A stretch of DNA of 64,000 nucleotides. Source: Clostridia bacterium. Lineage in GTDB: Bacteria; Bacillota; Clostridia; TANB77; CAG-508. Numbering within the stretch: the stretch's first letter is position 1; the number at the start of each line of letters is the position of its first letter. The stretch spans positions 1 to 64,000 of the forward strand of contig CAADUZ010000014.1 of NCBI GenBank assembly GCA_900752335.1, given 5' to 3'. Position numbers and translations under genes: made by a program. Positions 35,135-45,787 of the stretch are shown piece after piece. Under the pieces are notes generated by a model. It worked only from the letters and a program-made list of their open reading frames with translations. It was not told the origin of the DNA and searched no databases.

Positions 35135-35689
35135 ATGAAAGCAACAGGTGTTGTAAGAAGAATAGATGATTTAGGTAGAGTTGTTATACCAAAAGAAATA
35201 CGTAAAACTTTAAGAATAAAAGAGGGCGATCCTCTAGAAATATTTACTGATAAAGAAGGAGAAGTAATATTAAAAAAATATTCTCCTATTGGCGAACTTT
35301 CAGAATTTGCTACAGAATATGCAGAAACACTTGCTAAAACTACTGGACATATTGCATGCATCACAGATAGAGATACAGTAATAGCAGTATCTGGTGGACC
35401 TAAAAAGGAATTTCTAGAGCAAGGTATAAGCGAAGAACTAGAGCAAATTATGGAAGATAAAGAAAAGTATACAAGCAAAGAAAACAATGACATGTCTGTA
35501 CCTATTACTAAAAACGATACAAAAGAAAGAAAATTCAACTCACAAGTGGTATATCCAATAATATCTGATGGAGATACAATAGGTACAGTAATACTTTTGG
35601 CAAAAGACAAGGGAACTAAAATGTCTGAAGTAGAACAAAAAGTTGTACAGTCTGCAGCCAGTTTTTTGGGAAGACAAATGGAAATATAG
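35135..35689 (+). CDS. spoVT: Stage V sporulation protein T
   Basis: SpoVT is an AbrB-type regulator that tunes sigma-G-dependent genes in the forespore. The 184-aa protein has the AbrB swapped-hairpin domain (ATGVVRRIDDLGRVVIPKEI to LEIFTD, residues 2-45) and a C-terminal GAF-like domain (HIACITDRDTVIAVSGG; PIISDGDTIGTVILL). Ribosome binding site AAAGGAGG. The upstream TGTATA/AATAATA spacing is too loose to claim a sigma-G promoter. It marks the host as a spore former. Confidence 0.95.
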   Translation: MKATGVVRRIDDLGRVVIPKEIRKTLRIKEGDPLEIFTDKEGEVILKKYSPIGELSEFATEYAETLAKTTGHIACITDRDTVIAVSGGPKKEFLEQGISEELEQIMEDKEKYTSKENNDMSVPITKNDTKERKFNSQVVYPIISDGDTIGTVILLAKDKGTKMSEVEQKVVQSAASFLGRQMEI

Positions 35690-35760
35690 AAAGAAATGAA
35701 AATAAAAAGAAAGTTAGAAAAAATATAAACTATAAAGATAATACAGAACAGAAAAGTAAA

Positions 35761-35814
35761 AATAAAAAGTGTTTTGCAAATCTAATTATTTAGAAAAACA
35801 AAATACTTTTTATT
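35761..35814. terminator. Bidirectional terminator between spoVT and the XRE gene
   Basis: AATAAAAAGTGTTTTG (35761-35776) pairs with CAAAATACTTTTTATT (35799-35814) with one G-U, between two convergent genes. A and T runs lie on either side. Confidence 0.75.
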
Positions 35815-36075
35815 TTATGCATATTTTTCAATATCATTTTCTAATTCTCTCTTTAATTCGTTAAAATCAATATTAAGTACAATACATAAAGCTACCAACT
35901 CAAAATCTTTTACACTAGTTTTAGAAGTTTCGATTTTGTATAATTCAAATCTATCTAATTCAACACCAAGAAGCTCTAATTTATGTGATAACTCTGTTTT
36001 AGAATAATTCATTTTTTCTCTATTCTTTCGTACAATTTCACCTATAATATTTCTTTTTTCATTAAATTTTTTCAC
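35815..36075 (-). CDS. XRE-family helix-turn-helix regulator
   Basis: The 86-aa protein starts at GTG 36075, 7 nt after AGGAGG. It has one HTH_3/XRE domain: NIIGEIVRKNREKMNYSKTE, then LSHKLELLGVELDRFELYKI, then a helix LVALCIVLNIDFNELK. There is no second domain, so it is a short repressor. A perfect palindrome at 36180-36204 lies upstream and may be its operator. It is divergent to the prepilin-like gene at 36301. Confidence 0.8.
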   Translation of the reverse strand: MKKFNEKRNIIGEIVRKNREKMNYSKTELSHKLELLGVELDRFELYKIETSKTSVKDFELVALCIVLNIDFNELKRELENDIEKYA

Positions 36076-36179
36076 AACTTGTCCTCCTATTAGAGCAAAG
36101 ATATTTTAGAGAATAAAATACATAAAAATGCAAATAATAATTTTAAAATTATATTGATTTTATAATAAGATTTATATTA

Positions 36180-36204
36180 TAGTGTGTATTAAGAATACAC
36201 ACTA
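36180..36204. promoter_or_regulatory. Palindromic operator candidate between divergent genes
   Basis: TAGTGTGTATT (36180-36190), AAG, AATACACACTA (36194-36204): an exact 11-bp inverted repeat in the 225-nt gap between an XRE repressor gene and the surface-protein gene. Autoregulation by the XRE protein is inferred. The rest of the gap is AT-rich without clear boxes. Confidence 0.55.
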
Positions 36205-36300
36205 ACTCAAAATATGCAATTTACTTTAAAGATAAATAAAAAAATGCTATGAGTACAAACGTTTATATAAATTTAGAGTTAGCCAAAAGGAGGAAGAATA

Positions 36301-37590
36301 GTGAAAGGAACAAATGTAAAAATGCAAAAAGCAGAAAGAAAAATTACCAGAAAAACAAAAAGTAACAGAGGTATTACACTAATTGCTTTAGTAATAACAG
36401 TAGTAATACTAATAATTTTAGCAACAGTAACACTTAATGTAGTATTAGGAGAAGGAGGACTAATAGATAGAGCACAGCAAGCAAAAGACTTAACAGAGCA
36501 AGCAGCATTAGAAGAACAACAAGGATTAAATAGTCTAATGAGTGAAATGGCCAATATCATGGAAGAAGAAAAAACTCCACAGCCACCAACACCAATAGGA
36601 GAAGCAAAGCCAAATCCGAATGAGGATGGACCAAAATTTGAAAATACAACGACAGTAACAGATGATTTAGATAATGAAGTAACAATACCAGGAGGATTTC
36701 ATTTAGATAAAGATAGTGGAACAAAAGTAGAGGAAGGAATAGTAATAGAAGATGAGAGTGGCAACCAATTTGTGTGGATACCAGTAGGAGAATATAATGT
36801 AACAGAAGAAATAGAGAAAATAACAGAACCAGATACACAAGACGGAAAATTAACGAATGAATTAAGCAGAAGACAATGGGCAGATGAAAATGTAGTAGAA
36901 AAACCAACATTAGTAAACGGAGACGAAGCAATAGCTGGACCTTGGTATGAAAGCTATAAAGATTCTTATTATGGAGAAGGAAATAGCCTTTCAGTTGCAA
37001 AAAATCAAATAGCTGCATTTAAAACAAGTGCGATAAATAATAAAGGCTTTTATGTGGGAAGATATGAAGCTGGAACTGAAAAAGATAGAAATGGTGGGGA
37101 ATCATCATTTGAGACACCATTAGTACAAGCAAATAAATATCCATATGGCTATATAATAAGAGACCAAGCAAAAACACAAGCAGAAGTAATGTATAGTGGA
37201 AATGAATTTATAACAAGTGAGTTAATAAGCAGTTATGCATGGGACACGACCTTGAACTTTATATGTCAGACAAATGAAGAAGGATATTTGTTGTCTACTA
37301 CAACAGATAAAAAATATGCCAATATTGGAACACGCAATAAAACAAAAACGGGAGAATATTCGGCAGATAGTTATTCAAAAATTCATGATTTCCTAGGTAA
37401 TTGTGATGAGTGGACTACTGAATATTCTGATTACTATAATGAAAATTATTCTTTTGAGTGTGTTCCTAGAGGAGGTTCTTATTATGATGGCTTATATCCA
37501 GCTTTTCGTGGACACAATAGGAATACTGTTGATAGTACTACTTATTTCTATTCCTTTCGCATCCAACTTTATATAAACCCAGCAAATTAG
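36301..37590 (+). CDS. Prepilin-like protein with FGE/C-lectin-like C-terminal domain
   Basis: The 429-aa protein starts at GTG 36301 after AAAGGAGGAAG. A basic N-terminus precedes a prepilin-like signal, RGITLIALVITVVILIILA (residues 23-41); the +5 glutamate of true pilins is absent. An acidic linker and Pro-rich stretch (residues 85-110) lead to an SUMF1/FGE-like domain (residues about 140-425): FVWIPVGEYN, FYVGRYEAG, CDEWTTEYSD, VPRGGSYYDG and a final YSFRIQLY. FGE folds are C-lectin-like and are common targets of diversity-generating retroelements. In about the last 35 codons nearly every variable codon ends in T or C, unlike the A-ending body. No catalytic cysteine pair typical of true FGE is evident. 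Confidence 0.75.
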   Translation: MKGTNVKMQKAERKITRKTKSNRGITLIALVITVVILIILATVTLNVVLGEGGLIDRAQQAKDLTEQAALEEQQGLNSLMSEMANIMEEEKTPQPPTPIGEAKPNPNEDGPKFENTTTVTDDLDNEVTIPGGFHLDKDSGTKVEEGIVIEDESGNQFVWIPVGEYNVTEEIEKITEPDTQDGKLTNELSRRQWADENVVEKPTLVNGDEAIAGPWYESYKDSYYGEGNSLSVAKNQIAAFKTSAINNKGFYVGRYEAGTEKDRNGGESSFETPLVQANKYPYGYIIRDQAKTQAEVMYSGNEFITSELISSYAWDTTLNFICQTNEEGYLLSTTTDKKYANIGTRNKTKTGEYSADSYSKIHDFLGNCDEWTTEYSDYYNENYSFECVPRGGSYYDGLYPAFRGHNRNTVDSTTYFYSFRIQLYINPAN

Positions 37591-37818
37591 TTTACACTCT
37601 CAATAGTGCTATCAAACCAGAAACAACCACGTAACAATTCTGTAACAAACTTGTAATAAAAATGTCACAAACTAGCAAATACTATAGAAATACAGCATTA
37701 CAGCAAACTTAAAAGAAAAAATACAAAAATATAAAAAATAATTACTTGATTAATTAAAAAAAATGTAGTATAAATAAGGTAATAATTATTATTTAGACCA
37801 CGAAGGAGGAAATAAATT

Positions 37819-38076
37819 ATGGAAAATCGTGTAAATACAAGTAATTTACCAACAGAAGTAAGTGTATGGACAAAAATAAGAAATTTCTTATGCCAAGATA
37901 TAGCTCTTGAATTAACACCAAAGCAAGAAAAAGTTTTCCAAGAAGTACATGATTTCTGGACACAAGAAATTACTGGTGAAAAAGTTCACGACTTCTTATT
38001 CTATGATATAACAGGGGAAAAAGTAAAGAACTTTTTATTTAAAGAAATAGAAATAACAGATAACGTTGAGTTATAA
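37819..38076 (+). CDS. Small protein with three degenerate KVxxFLFxxI repeats, unknown
   Basis: The 85-aa protein starts MENRVNTSNLPTEVSVW after AAGGAGG. It contains three related units: WTKIRNFLCQDIALEL, ITGEKVHDFLFYDI and TGEKVKNFLFKEI, so it looks like a repeat-built helical protein. There is no signal peptide or membrane helix. It has its own terminator and sits directly before gap. I recall similar short proteins in clostridia but no function. The 228-nt gap before it is AT-rich and holds no recognisable gene. Confidence 0.7.
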   Translation: MENRVNTSNLPTEVSVWTKIRNFLCQDIALELTPKQEKVFQEVHDFWTQEITGEKVHDFLFYDITGEKVKNFLFKEIEITDNVEL

Positions 38077-38082
38077 TAAAAA

Positions 38083-38121
38083 GGCACAATAGGTATTGAT
38101 TTTACTTATTGTGTTTTTTTG
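38083..38121 (+). terminator. Terminator before gap
   Basis: GCACAATA pairs with TTATTGTG, followed by TTTTTTTG. It closes the small repeat-protein gene and isolates the glycolytic operon. Confidence 0.85.
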
Positions 38122-38157
38122 TGCCATTTTTCCTTGGTGAAAAAAATGAATAAATAC

Positions 38158-38186
38158 TTGAAAAATATGCCAATATGATATAAAAT
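38158..38186 (+). promoter_or_regulatory. Promoter of the glycolytic operon
   Basis: TTGAAA (38158-38163), 17 nt, TAAAAT (38181-38186). Transcription would start about 60 nt before gap. A short repeat TATGCTATTAATAGCATA (38216-38233) between promoter and gene forms a hairpin, TATGCTA with TAGCATA. No cggR-type repressor gene is present. Confidence 0.6.
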
Positions 38187-38212
38187 GATTATGTTTAGGA
38201 AATACTAAATAA

Positions 38213-39253
<1,041 letters not shown>

Positions 39254-39259
39254 CAAAAG

Positions 39260-39298
39260 ATAACTACTACTATTAATAAATTTAATAGTAGTAGTTAT
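39260..39298 (+). promoter_or_regulatory. Stable intercistronic hairpin after gap
   Basis: Arms 39260-39276 and 39282-39298 pair over 17 bp (core AACTACTACTATTA) with a 5-nt loop. AATGTTTAA follows rather than a T-run, so it probably protects the gap mRNA end or partly terminates, giving more gap than downstream product. Confidence 0.6.
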
Positions 39299-39322
39299 AA
39301 TGTTTAAATAAGGAGAAATAGC

Positions 39323-39577
39323 ATGGATAGAGAGCTAAAAATACATGGAATATATAAACATTTTAAAGGAGATTATTATACAGTAGAAGACGTAGCAATT
39401 TACAGTGAAACAAAAGAAAGATTAGTAATTTATAGAGCTTTATACGGAGATAATACTTTATATGCAAGACCTTATGACATGTTTATGTCAGAAGTAGACC
39501 ATGAAAAATATCCTGAAGTAAAGCAAAAATATAGATTTGAGTTGCAAGATATAAAGAGCGTAAAAGACAAAGCTTAA
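39323..39577 (+). CDS. DUF1653-family protein
   Basis: The 84-aa protein is a single DUF1653 domain: [20 protein letters not shown], then [20 protein letters not shown] and the MFMSEVDH segment. Members are small, soluble and of unknown function. AAGGAG precedes ATG. Its place between gap and pgk within the glycolytic cluster is unusual; a metabolic role cannot be inferred from the sequence. Confidence 0.8.
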   Translation: MDRELKIHGIYKHFKGDYYTVEDVAIYSETKERLVIYRALYGDNTLYARPYDMFMSEVDHEKYPEVKQKYRFELQDIKSVKDKA

Positions 39578-39622
39578 ATTAGAAAGAAGTATAAGTTTTC
39601 TTACAGAAAGGAATGAAAATAT

Positions 39623-40939
39623 ATGAATAAAAAAACAGTAAAAGACGTTGACGTAAAAGGTAAAAAGGTACTAGTAAGATGCGATTTTAATGTACCTTTA
39701 AAAGATGGAAAAATAACAGATAATACAAGAATAACAGCGGCGCTTCCAACAATAGAATATTTAAGAGATAGAGGTGCAAAAGTTATACTTTGCTCACATT
39801 TAGGAAGACCAAAGGGAGAAGTAAAGGAAGAATATTCTTTAAAACCAGTTGCGGCAGAATTAACAGATTTACTAGATACAGACGTTAAATTCGCAAGTGA
39901 CGTAACAGGAGATAGTGCAAAAAGCGTTACAAGCAGCCTAAATGATGGAGAAGTTGCATTACTTGAAAATGTTAGATTTGATCCAAGAGAAGAGCAAAAT
40001 GACGATACTATGGCAATGGAACTTGCAAGCCTTTCAGATGGAATATATGTAAATGATGCATTTGGTGCAGCTCATAGAGCTCACAGCTCTACAGAAGGTG
40101 TTGCACACCATGTAGACGAAGCTGTAGAAGGCTTTTTAATGGAAAAAGAAGTTAGCTTTTTAAATGGAACACTAGAAAATCCAGGAAAACCATTTGTAGC
40201 AATACTTGGTGGTGCAAAAGTATCTGATAAAATAGGCGTTATAGAAAATCTACTTGACAAAGTAGACGAAATATTAATAGGTGGAGGTATGGCATATACT
40301 TTCCTAAAAGCAAAAGGATATGAAATAGGAGATTCTTTATGTGAAGAAGATAAAATAGGGGAAGCACAAGCGATAATGAAAAAAGCATCAAAAGCTGGTG
40401 TAAAAGTAGTACTTCCAGAAGACACTGTGGTAGCACCAAAACAACCAGAGCCAGAAGGAGAATTAGATAAGAAAGCAAAACAAAAAGCATTTATAAGCTT
40501 TTTAGAAACTGCACCTGATAAAGTTGTAGCAGCAGACAATATACCAGAAGGATGGCAAGGATGCGATATAGGTCCAAAAACAGCAAGAACATTTGCAAAC
40601 GAATTACAAGATAAAAAGACAATTCTATGGAACGGACCACTTGGAATATGCGAAGTAGAAAAATTTAGTATAGGAACAGAAAGAGTAGCAGAAGCTATAG
40701 CAGCTACAAAGTCTGTATCTATAGTAGGTGGAGGAGATTCAGTAGCAGCAATTAAAAAATTGCATTTAGAAGATAACTTCTCACATATTTCAACAGGTGG
40801 AGGAGCATCACTTGAACTACTAGAGGGAAAAGAGTTGCCAGGAATTGCATGCTTATCAGATAAAGGCGAAAAGGAAAAAAAAGAACCTAAAACATGCAAG
40901 GCAAAAACAGCAGAACAAGAAGAAACAATAGAAAAGTAG
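39623..40939 (+). CDS. pgk: Phosphoglycerate kinase, with C-terminal tail
   Basis: Pgk makes ATP and 3-phosphoglycerate from 1,3-bisphosphoglycerate. The 438-aa protein has KVLVRCDFNVPLKDG, SHLGRPKGEV and LLENVRFDPREE in the substrate domain, LGGAKVSDKIGVIENLL, and the nucleotide-binding GGGDSVAAI and STGGGASLELLEGK. After the usual ending (ELPGI) it carries a tail of about 33 residues, Lys/Glu-rich with one Cys (EKKEPKTCKAKTAEQEE), absent from typical bacterial Pgk of about 395 aa. Confidence 0.96.
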   Translation: MNKKTVKDVDVKGKKVLVRCDFNVPLKDGKITDNTRITAALPTIEYLRDRGAKVILCSHLGRPKGEVKEEYSLKPVAAELTDLLDTDVKFASDVTGDSAKSVTSSLNDGEVALLENVRFDPREEQNDDTMAMELASLSDGIYVNDAFGAAHRAHSSTEGVAHHVDEAVEGFLMEKEVSFLNGTLENPGKPFVAILGGAKVSDKIGVIENLLDKVDEILIGGGMAYTFLKAKGYEIGDSLCEEDKIGEAQAIMKKASKAGVKVVLPEDTVVAPKQPEPEGELDKKAKQKAFISFLETAPDKVVAADNIPEGWQGCDIGPKTARTFANELQDKKTILWNGPLGICEVEKFSIGTERVAEAIAATKSVSIVGGGDSVAAIKKLHLEDNFSHISTGGGASLELLEGKELPGIACLSDKGEKEKKEPKTCKAKTAEQEETIEK

Positions 40940-40951
40940 GAGAATGTTAAT

Positions 40952-41704
40952 ATGAGAAAAAAGGTAATTGCGGGAAATTGGAAAATGAATATGCTTCCAG
41001 ATGCAGCTATTAGATTTATAGATGAACTTACACCACTTGTAAAAAATACAGAAAATGAAGTAGTACTTTGTGTACCATATACAGATTTATTCTATAGCTT
41101 ACTTGCAGCACAAAATACAAATATAAAAATAGGTGCACAAAACATGCATTGGGAAGAAAGTGGTGCATATACTGGAGAAGTTTCTGGCAAAATGCTTAAA
41201 TCAATAGGTGTAGAATATGTAATAATAGGACACTCTGAAAGAAGACAATATTTTGCGGAAACAGACGAAACTGTAAACAAAAAGTTGCATGCAGCATTTA
41301 AATATGGATTAAAACCTATTGTATGTGTTGGAGAAACTCTAGAAGAAAGAGAAGCTGGAAAAGCAGAAGAAATTATAACTTCTCAAACAGAAAAAGCATT
41401 AGAAGGCTTAACTGACAACCAAGTAGAAAACACCATTATTGCATATGAACCAATATGGGCAATAGGAACAGGAAAAACAGCAACAAAAGAAGACGCAAAT
41501 GATGCAATAAAATCAATAAGAAACAAAATATCAAATATATATGGACAAATGGTAGCAGAAAGAGTTATAATACAATATGGCGGAAGCGTAAAATCTTCAA
41601 ATGCTAAAGAACTATTCACTATGTCGGATATAGATGGAGGATTAGTAGGTGGTGCAAGTTTGAAGTCAGACGAATTCGCAAAAATTGTAAATTATAACGT
41701 GTAA
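40952..41704 (+). CDS. tpiA: Triosephosphate isomerase
   Basis: TpiA interconverts dihydroxyacetone phosphate and glyceraldehyde-3-phosphate. The 250-aa TIM barrel has VIAGNWKMN at the start, the catalytic histidine in IIGHSERRQ (about residue 95), the catalytic glutamate in AYEPIWAIGTGKTA (about 167) and the phosphate loop YGGSVKSSN plus GGLVGGASL. It lies 12 nt behind pgk; a hairpin element separates it from gpmI. Confidence 0.97.
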   Translation: MRKKVIAGNWKMNMLPDAAIRFIDELTPLVKNTENEVVLCVPYTDLFYSLLAAQNTNIKIGAQNMHWEESGAYTGEVSGKMLKSIGVEYVIIGHSERRQYFAETDETVNKKLHAAFKYGLKPIVCVGETLEEREAGKAEEIITSQTEKALEGLTDNQVENTIIAYEPIWAIGTGKTATKEDANDAIKSIRNKISNIYGQMVAERVIIQYGGSVKSSNAKELFTMSDIDGGLVGGASLKSDEFAKIVNYNV

Positions 41705-41733
41705 AATTATGTTATTAAAAATAAATTTTAAAC

Positions 41734-41798
41734 AAGTCCGTTCCATCTTGCTGTCAAACATATATTAAAAAATATATGTTTGACACGTGGAACTACTT
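41734..41798 (+). repeat. GTTCCA-base hairpin element, copy between tpiA and gpmI
   Basis: CCGTTCCATCTTGCT (41738-41752), a 14-bp perfect stem (41753-41766 with 41771-41784, loop AAAA), then ACGTGGAACTAC (41785-41796). GTTCCA pairs with TGGAAC, and AAGT with ACTT outside. Between base and upper stem is an asymmetric internal loop (7 against 3 nt). No T-run follows. Confidence 0.7.
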
Positions 41799-41849
41799 AC
41801 AGAATATATTTAGTATTTTTAATAACATAATTTAGAAAGGAATAGGAAA

Positions 41850-43376
41850 ATGGACAAAAAAGTTACAATGCTAACGATATTAGATGGATTTGGTATAAAT
41901 GAAAAGACAGAAGCTAATGCTGTAGCACTTGCCAATACACCTAATATAGATAAACTAATGAAAACATGCCCAACAACTAAAATATATACTAGTGGTTTAA
42001 ATGTTGGTTTACCAGATGGACAAATGGGCAATTCAGAAGTAGGACATACTAATATTGGTGCTGGAAGAATTGTATATCAGGAATTAACTAGAATTACAAA
42101 ATCGATAGAAGATGGAGATTTTTTTAGTAATCCAGAGTTAGTAGAAGCAATAGAAAATTGTAAAAAACATAATTCAAAGTTACACATATTAGGTCTATTA
42201 TCAAATGGTGGAGTGCATAGCCATAATCGCCATCTTTATGCAATACTAGAGCTTGCAAAAAGAAAAGACTTTGAAAATGTGTATGTACATTGTTTTATGG
42301 ATGGAAGAGATACACCTCCAACTTCAGGCGAAGGATATATAATGGATTTGCAAGAAAAGATGAAGGAAAAAGGTGTAGGAAAAATTGCTACTATTTCTGG
42401 TAGATTTTATGCAATGGACAGAGATAAAAGATGGAATAGAGTAGAAAAAGCATATAATGCAATAGTAAATGGAGAAGGGGTAAAAGTAACATCTCCAATA
42501 GCTGCGATAGAAGGTTCTTACCAAAAAGAAGTATTCGACGAATTTGTAGAACCAACAGTAATATGCCAAAATAATGAACCTATTGCAAAAATAGAGGAAA
42601 ATGACTCTGTAATATTCTTTAACTTTAGACCAGATAGAGCAAGAGAATTGACTAGAACAATAGTAGATAAAGACTTTAATGAATTTGAAACTAAAAAAAT
42701 GGATTTATACTATGTATGTTTTACACAATATGACGAAACAATGCCAAATGTAAAAATAGCATTTAAACCAGAAACATTAAAAAACACATTTGGAGAATAT
42801 ATTAGCAAAAAAGGACTAACACAGCTTCGAATAGCAGAAACAGAAAAATATGCACATGTAACATTCTTCTTTAATGGTGGAGAAGAAAAACAATATCCAG
42901 GAGAAGATAGAATATTAGTTCCATCACCAAAGGTTGAAACATACGATTTAAAACCAGAGATGAGTGCATACGAAGTAACAGAAAAAGTATTAGAAGCAAT
43001 TAATTCAAAAAAATATGATTGCATAATATTAAATTATGCAAATCCAGATATGGTTGGACATACAGGAAGTTTAGAAGCTGCAATAAAAGCAGTAGAAACA
43101 ATAGACGAATGTGTAGGAAAAGTAGCAGAAGCTATAAGAGCAAATGAAGGTACTATGTTAATAACAGCAGACCATGGCAACTGCGAGCAAATGCTTGACT
43201 ATAAAACAGGAGAGCCACATACTGCACATACAACTAATCCAGTACCACTTATACTAGTAGGAAAAGATGATGCAAAATTAAGAGAGGGAAAACTTGCGGA
43301 TTTAGCACCAACAATGCTAGATTTAATGGGATTAGAAAAACCAGAAGAAATGACAGGAGAAAGTATCATAATATAA
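41850..43376 (+). CDS. gpmI: Cofactor-independent phosphoglycerate mutase
   Basis: GpmI converts 3-phosphoglycerate to 2-phosphoglycerate with two Mn2+ ions. The 508-aa alkaline-phosphatase-fold enzyme has ILDGFGINEKTEANA (metal aspartate), the phosphorylated serine in MGNSEVGHTNIGAGR (about residue 63), GVHSHNRHLYAIL, CFMDGRDTPP, FNFRPDRARE and the late metal ligands NYANPDMVGHTG and ITADHGNCEQM. Full length and intact. Confidence 0.97.
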   Translation: MDKKVTMLTILDGFGINEKTEANAVALANTPNIDKLMKTCPTTKIYTSGLNVGLPDGQMGNSEVGHTNIGAGRIVYQELTRITKSIEDGDFFSNPELVEAIENCKKHNSKLHILGLLSNGGVHSHNRHLYAILELAKRKDFENVYVHCFMDGRDTPPTSGEGYIMDLQEKMKEKGVGKIATISGRFYAMDRDKRWNRVEKAYNAIVNGEGVKVTSPIAAIEGSYQKEVFDEFVEPTVICQNNEPIAKIEENDSVIFFNFRPDRARELTRTIVDKDFNEFETKKMDLYYVCFTQYDETMPNVKIAFKPETLKNTFGEYISKKGLTQLRIAETEKYAHVTFFFNGGEEKQYPGEDRILVPSPKVETYDLKPEMSAYEVTEKVLEAINSKKYDCIILNYANPDMVGHTGSLEAAIKAVETIDECVGKVAEAIRANEGTMLITADHGNCEQMLDYKTGEPHTAHTTNPVPLILVGKDDAKLREGKLADLAPTMLDLMGLEKPEEMTGESIII

Positions 43377-43401
43377 TAAACGCTAATAACTGGAGGAATA
43401 T

Positions 43402-44205
43402 ATGATAGAAAATTCAGAGATAAGAAAACTTTACTCTGAATTACAGAAACAATTATTTTATTTAATACCAGAAAAATGGGATAAAATATATTTATATGCT
43501 TCTGTAGAAGAGAAAATGAAGGGGCTAGAAACAGGAGAACTATTCTTTTACTATTTCCCAAGAGGAATACTAAAGAAAAATCCTGTAAATGTATATGAAA
43601 TACCAAATAAGTTTAACTTAAATGAAGAACAATATATAAAACTCGTAGAAAAGCTTTATCTTGAAGTAAAGAAAATATGGGAACTATTTAGAAGAGAAAA
43701 TCATAGATTATGGACTAGCATTACAATTAGAATAGAAGGCTTAAAATTTGAAATAGAATACAACTATGAAAAATTTATTAATACCAAGTATTCTAATATG
43801 GATAGGCATATTATATGGAAGTATACTAATTTAGGCTTGCCAGAAGAAGCATTTACAAGCAAGGAAAGGAAACTAATACGAAACTATGTAAATGAAAACA
43901 TATACTTTAGACCGGACATAGAAACTTATTCGGAAGCAATATATAAAAATCCAGTTAAGAAAATAGTAGACTATAATAGAGAAAAAAGACAAGAAGAATA
44001 TGTTCCAGAAACAGCAATACAACAAATGGAACAAAAAGCAAAAAATAAATTTGAAGAACAGCACTATACATATACAATAAAAGAAAAAAGAAAAGTAAGA
44101 AATTTGTTAAAAAATAAAGCAGAAAAAAGCAAACCAAAAACATATGTGGAACAGATAGAAGAACAGCGTAATAGTGTGAAAAGTCAAATTTTAAAACATT
44201 TATAA
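43402..44205 (+). CDS. YezG-like immunity/antitoxin-fold protein with basic tail
   Basis: The 267-aa protein starts after TGGAGG. Its first 125 residues resemble the YezG/DUF600 immunity-protein family: YLIPEKWDKIYLYASVEE, GELFFYYFP, then NEEQYIKLVEKLYLEVKKIW and LWTSITIRIEGLKFEIEYNY. Members protect against YeeF-type secreted nuclease toxins. The remaining 140 residues, rich in Lys and Gln (KEKRKVRNLLKNKAEKSKPK), are not part of that family. No toxin gene is nearby; it sits between gpmI and eno in the glycolytic run, an odd place for an immunity gene. The family call is by remembered pattern. Confidence 0.6.
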   Translation: MIENSEIRKLYSELQKQLFYLIPEKWDKIYLYASVEEKMKGLETGELFFYYFPRGILKKNPVNVYEIPNKFNLNEEQYIKLVEKLYLEVKKIWELFRRENHRLWTSITIRIEGLKFEIEYNYEKFINTKYSNMDRHIIWKYTNLGLPEEAFTSKERKLIRNYVNENIYFRPDIETYSEAIYKNPVKKIVDYNREKRQEEYVPETAIQQMEQKAKNKFEEQHYTYTIKEKRKVRNLLKNKAEKSKPKTYVEQIEEQRNSVKSQILKHL

Positions 44206-44239
44206 CATAGATAAATAAGGAATTTTCCTTAAAATATAA

Positions 44240-45568
<1,329 letters not shown>

Positions 45569-45587
45569 ATATAATATATTTAGAATA

Positions 45588-45662
45588 TAGGTAGTTCCAC
45601 GTGGTAGATATATTTTTTATTTGAGAATACAAAATATATCTACCAGCAAGATGGAACGGATT
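45588..45662 (-). repeat. GTTCCA-base hairpin element, copy after eno
   Basis: On the minus strand: CCGTTCCATCTTGCT (45659-45645), a 14-bp perfect stem (45644-45631 with 45616-45603), then ACGTGGAACTAC (45602-45591). Both flanks are identical to the 41734 copy, while the stem and loop differ (14-nt loop). It lies between eno and the tRNA gene. Confidence 0.7.
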
Positions 45663-45678
45663 TATTAAAGTAAAATAC

Positions 45679-45753
45679 TGGGGTATCGCCAAGCGGTAAG
45701 GCAACCGGCTCTGACCCGGTCATTCCTGTGTTCGAATCACAGTACCCCAACCA
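45679..45753 (+). tRNA. tRNA-Gln (anticodon CTG)
   Basis: A complete cloverleaf: acceptor TGGGGTA (45679-45685) with TACCCCA (45743-45749), discriminator A and encoded CCA (45751-45753). The anticodon stem ACCGG/CCGGT encloses loop CTCTGAC with CTG at 45711-45713. The T arm is CTGTG-TTCGAAT-CACAG. It reads CAG; AT-rich Firmicutes often rely on the TTG form alone, so this is likely a second glutamine tRNA. Confidence 0.95.
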
Positions 45754-45787
45754 GATATGTAAAATAAAAAAGATAGGAGAGAAACAT

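Noticed and set aside
39260..39298. Rho-independent terminator after gap
   Set aside because: The stem is strong but no T-run follows, so I list it as an intercistronic hairpin.
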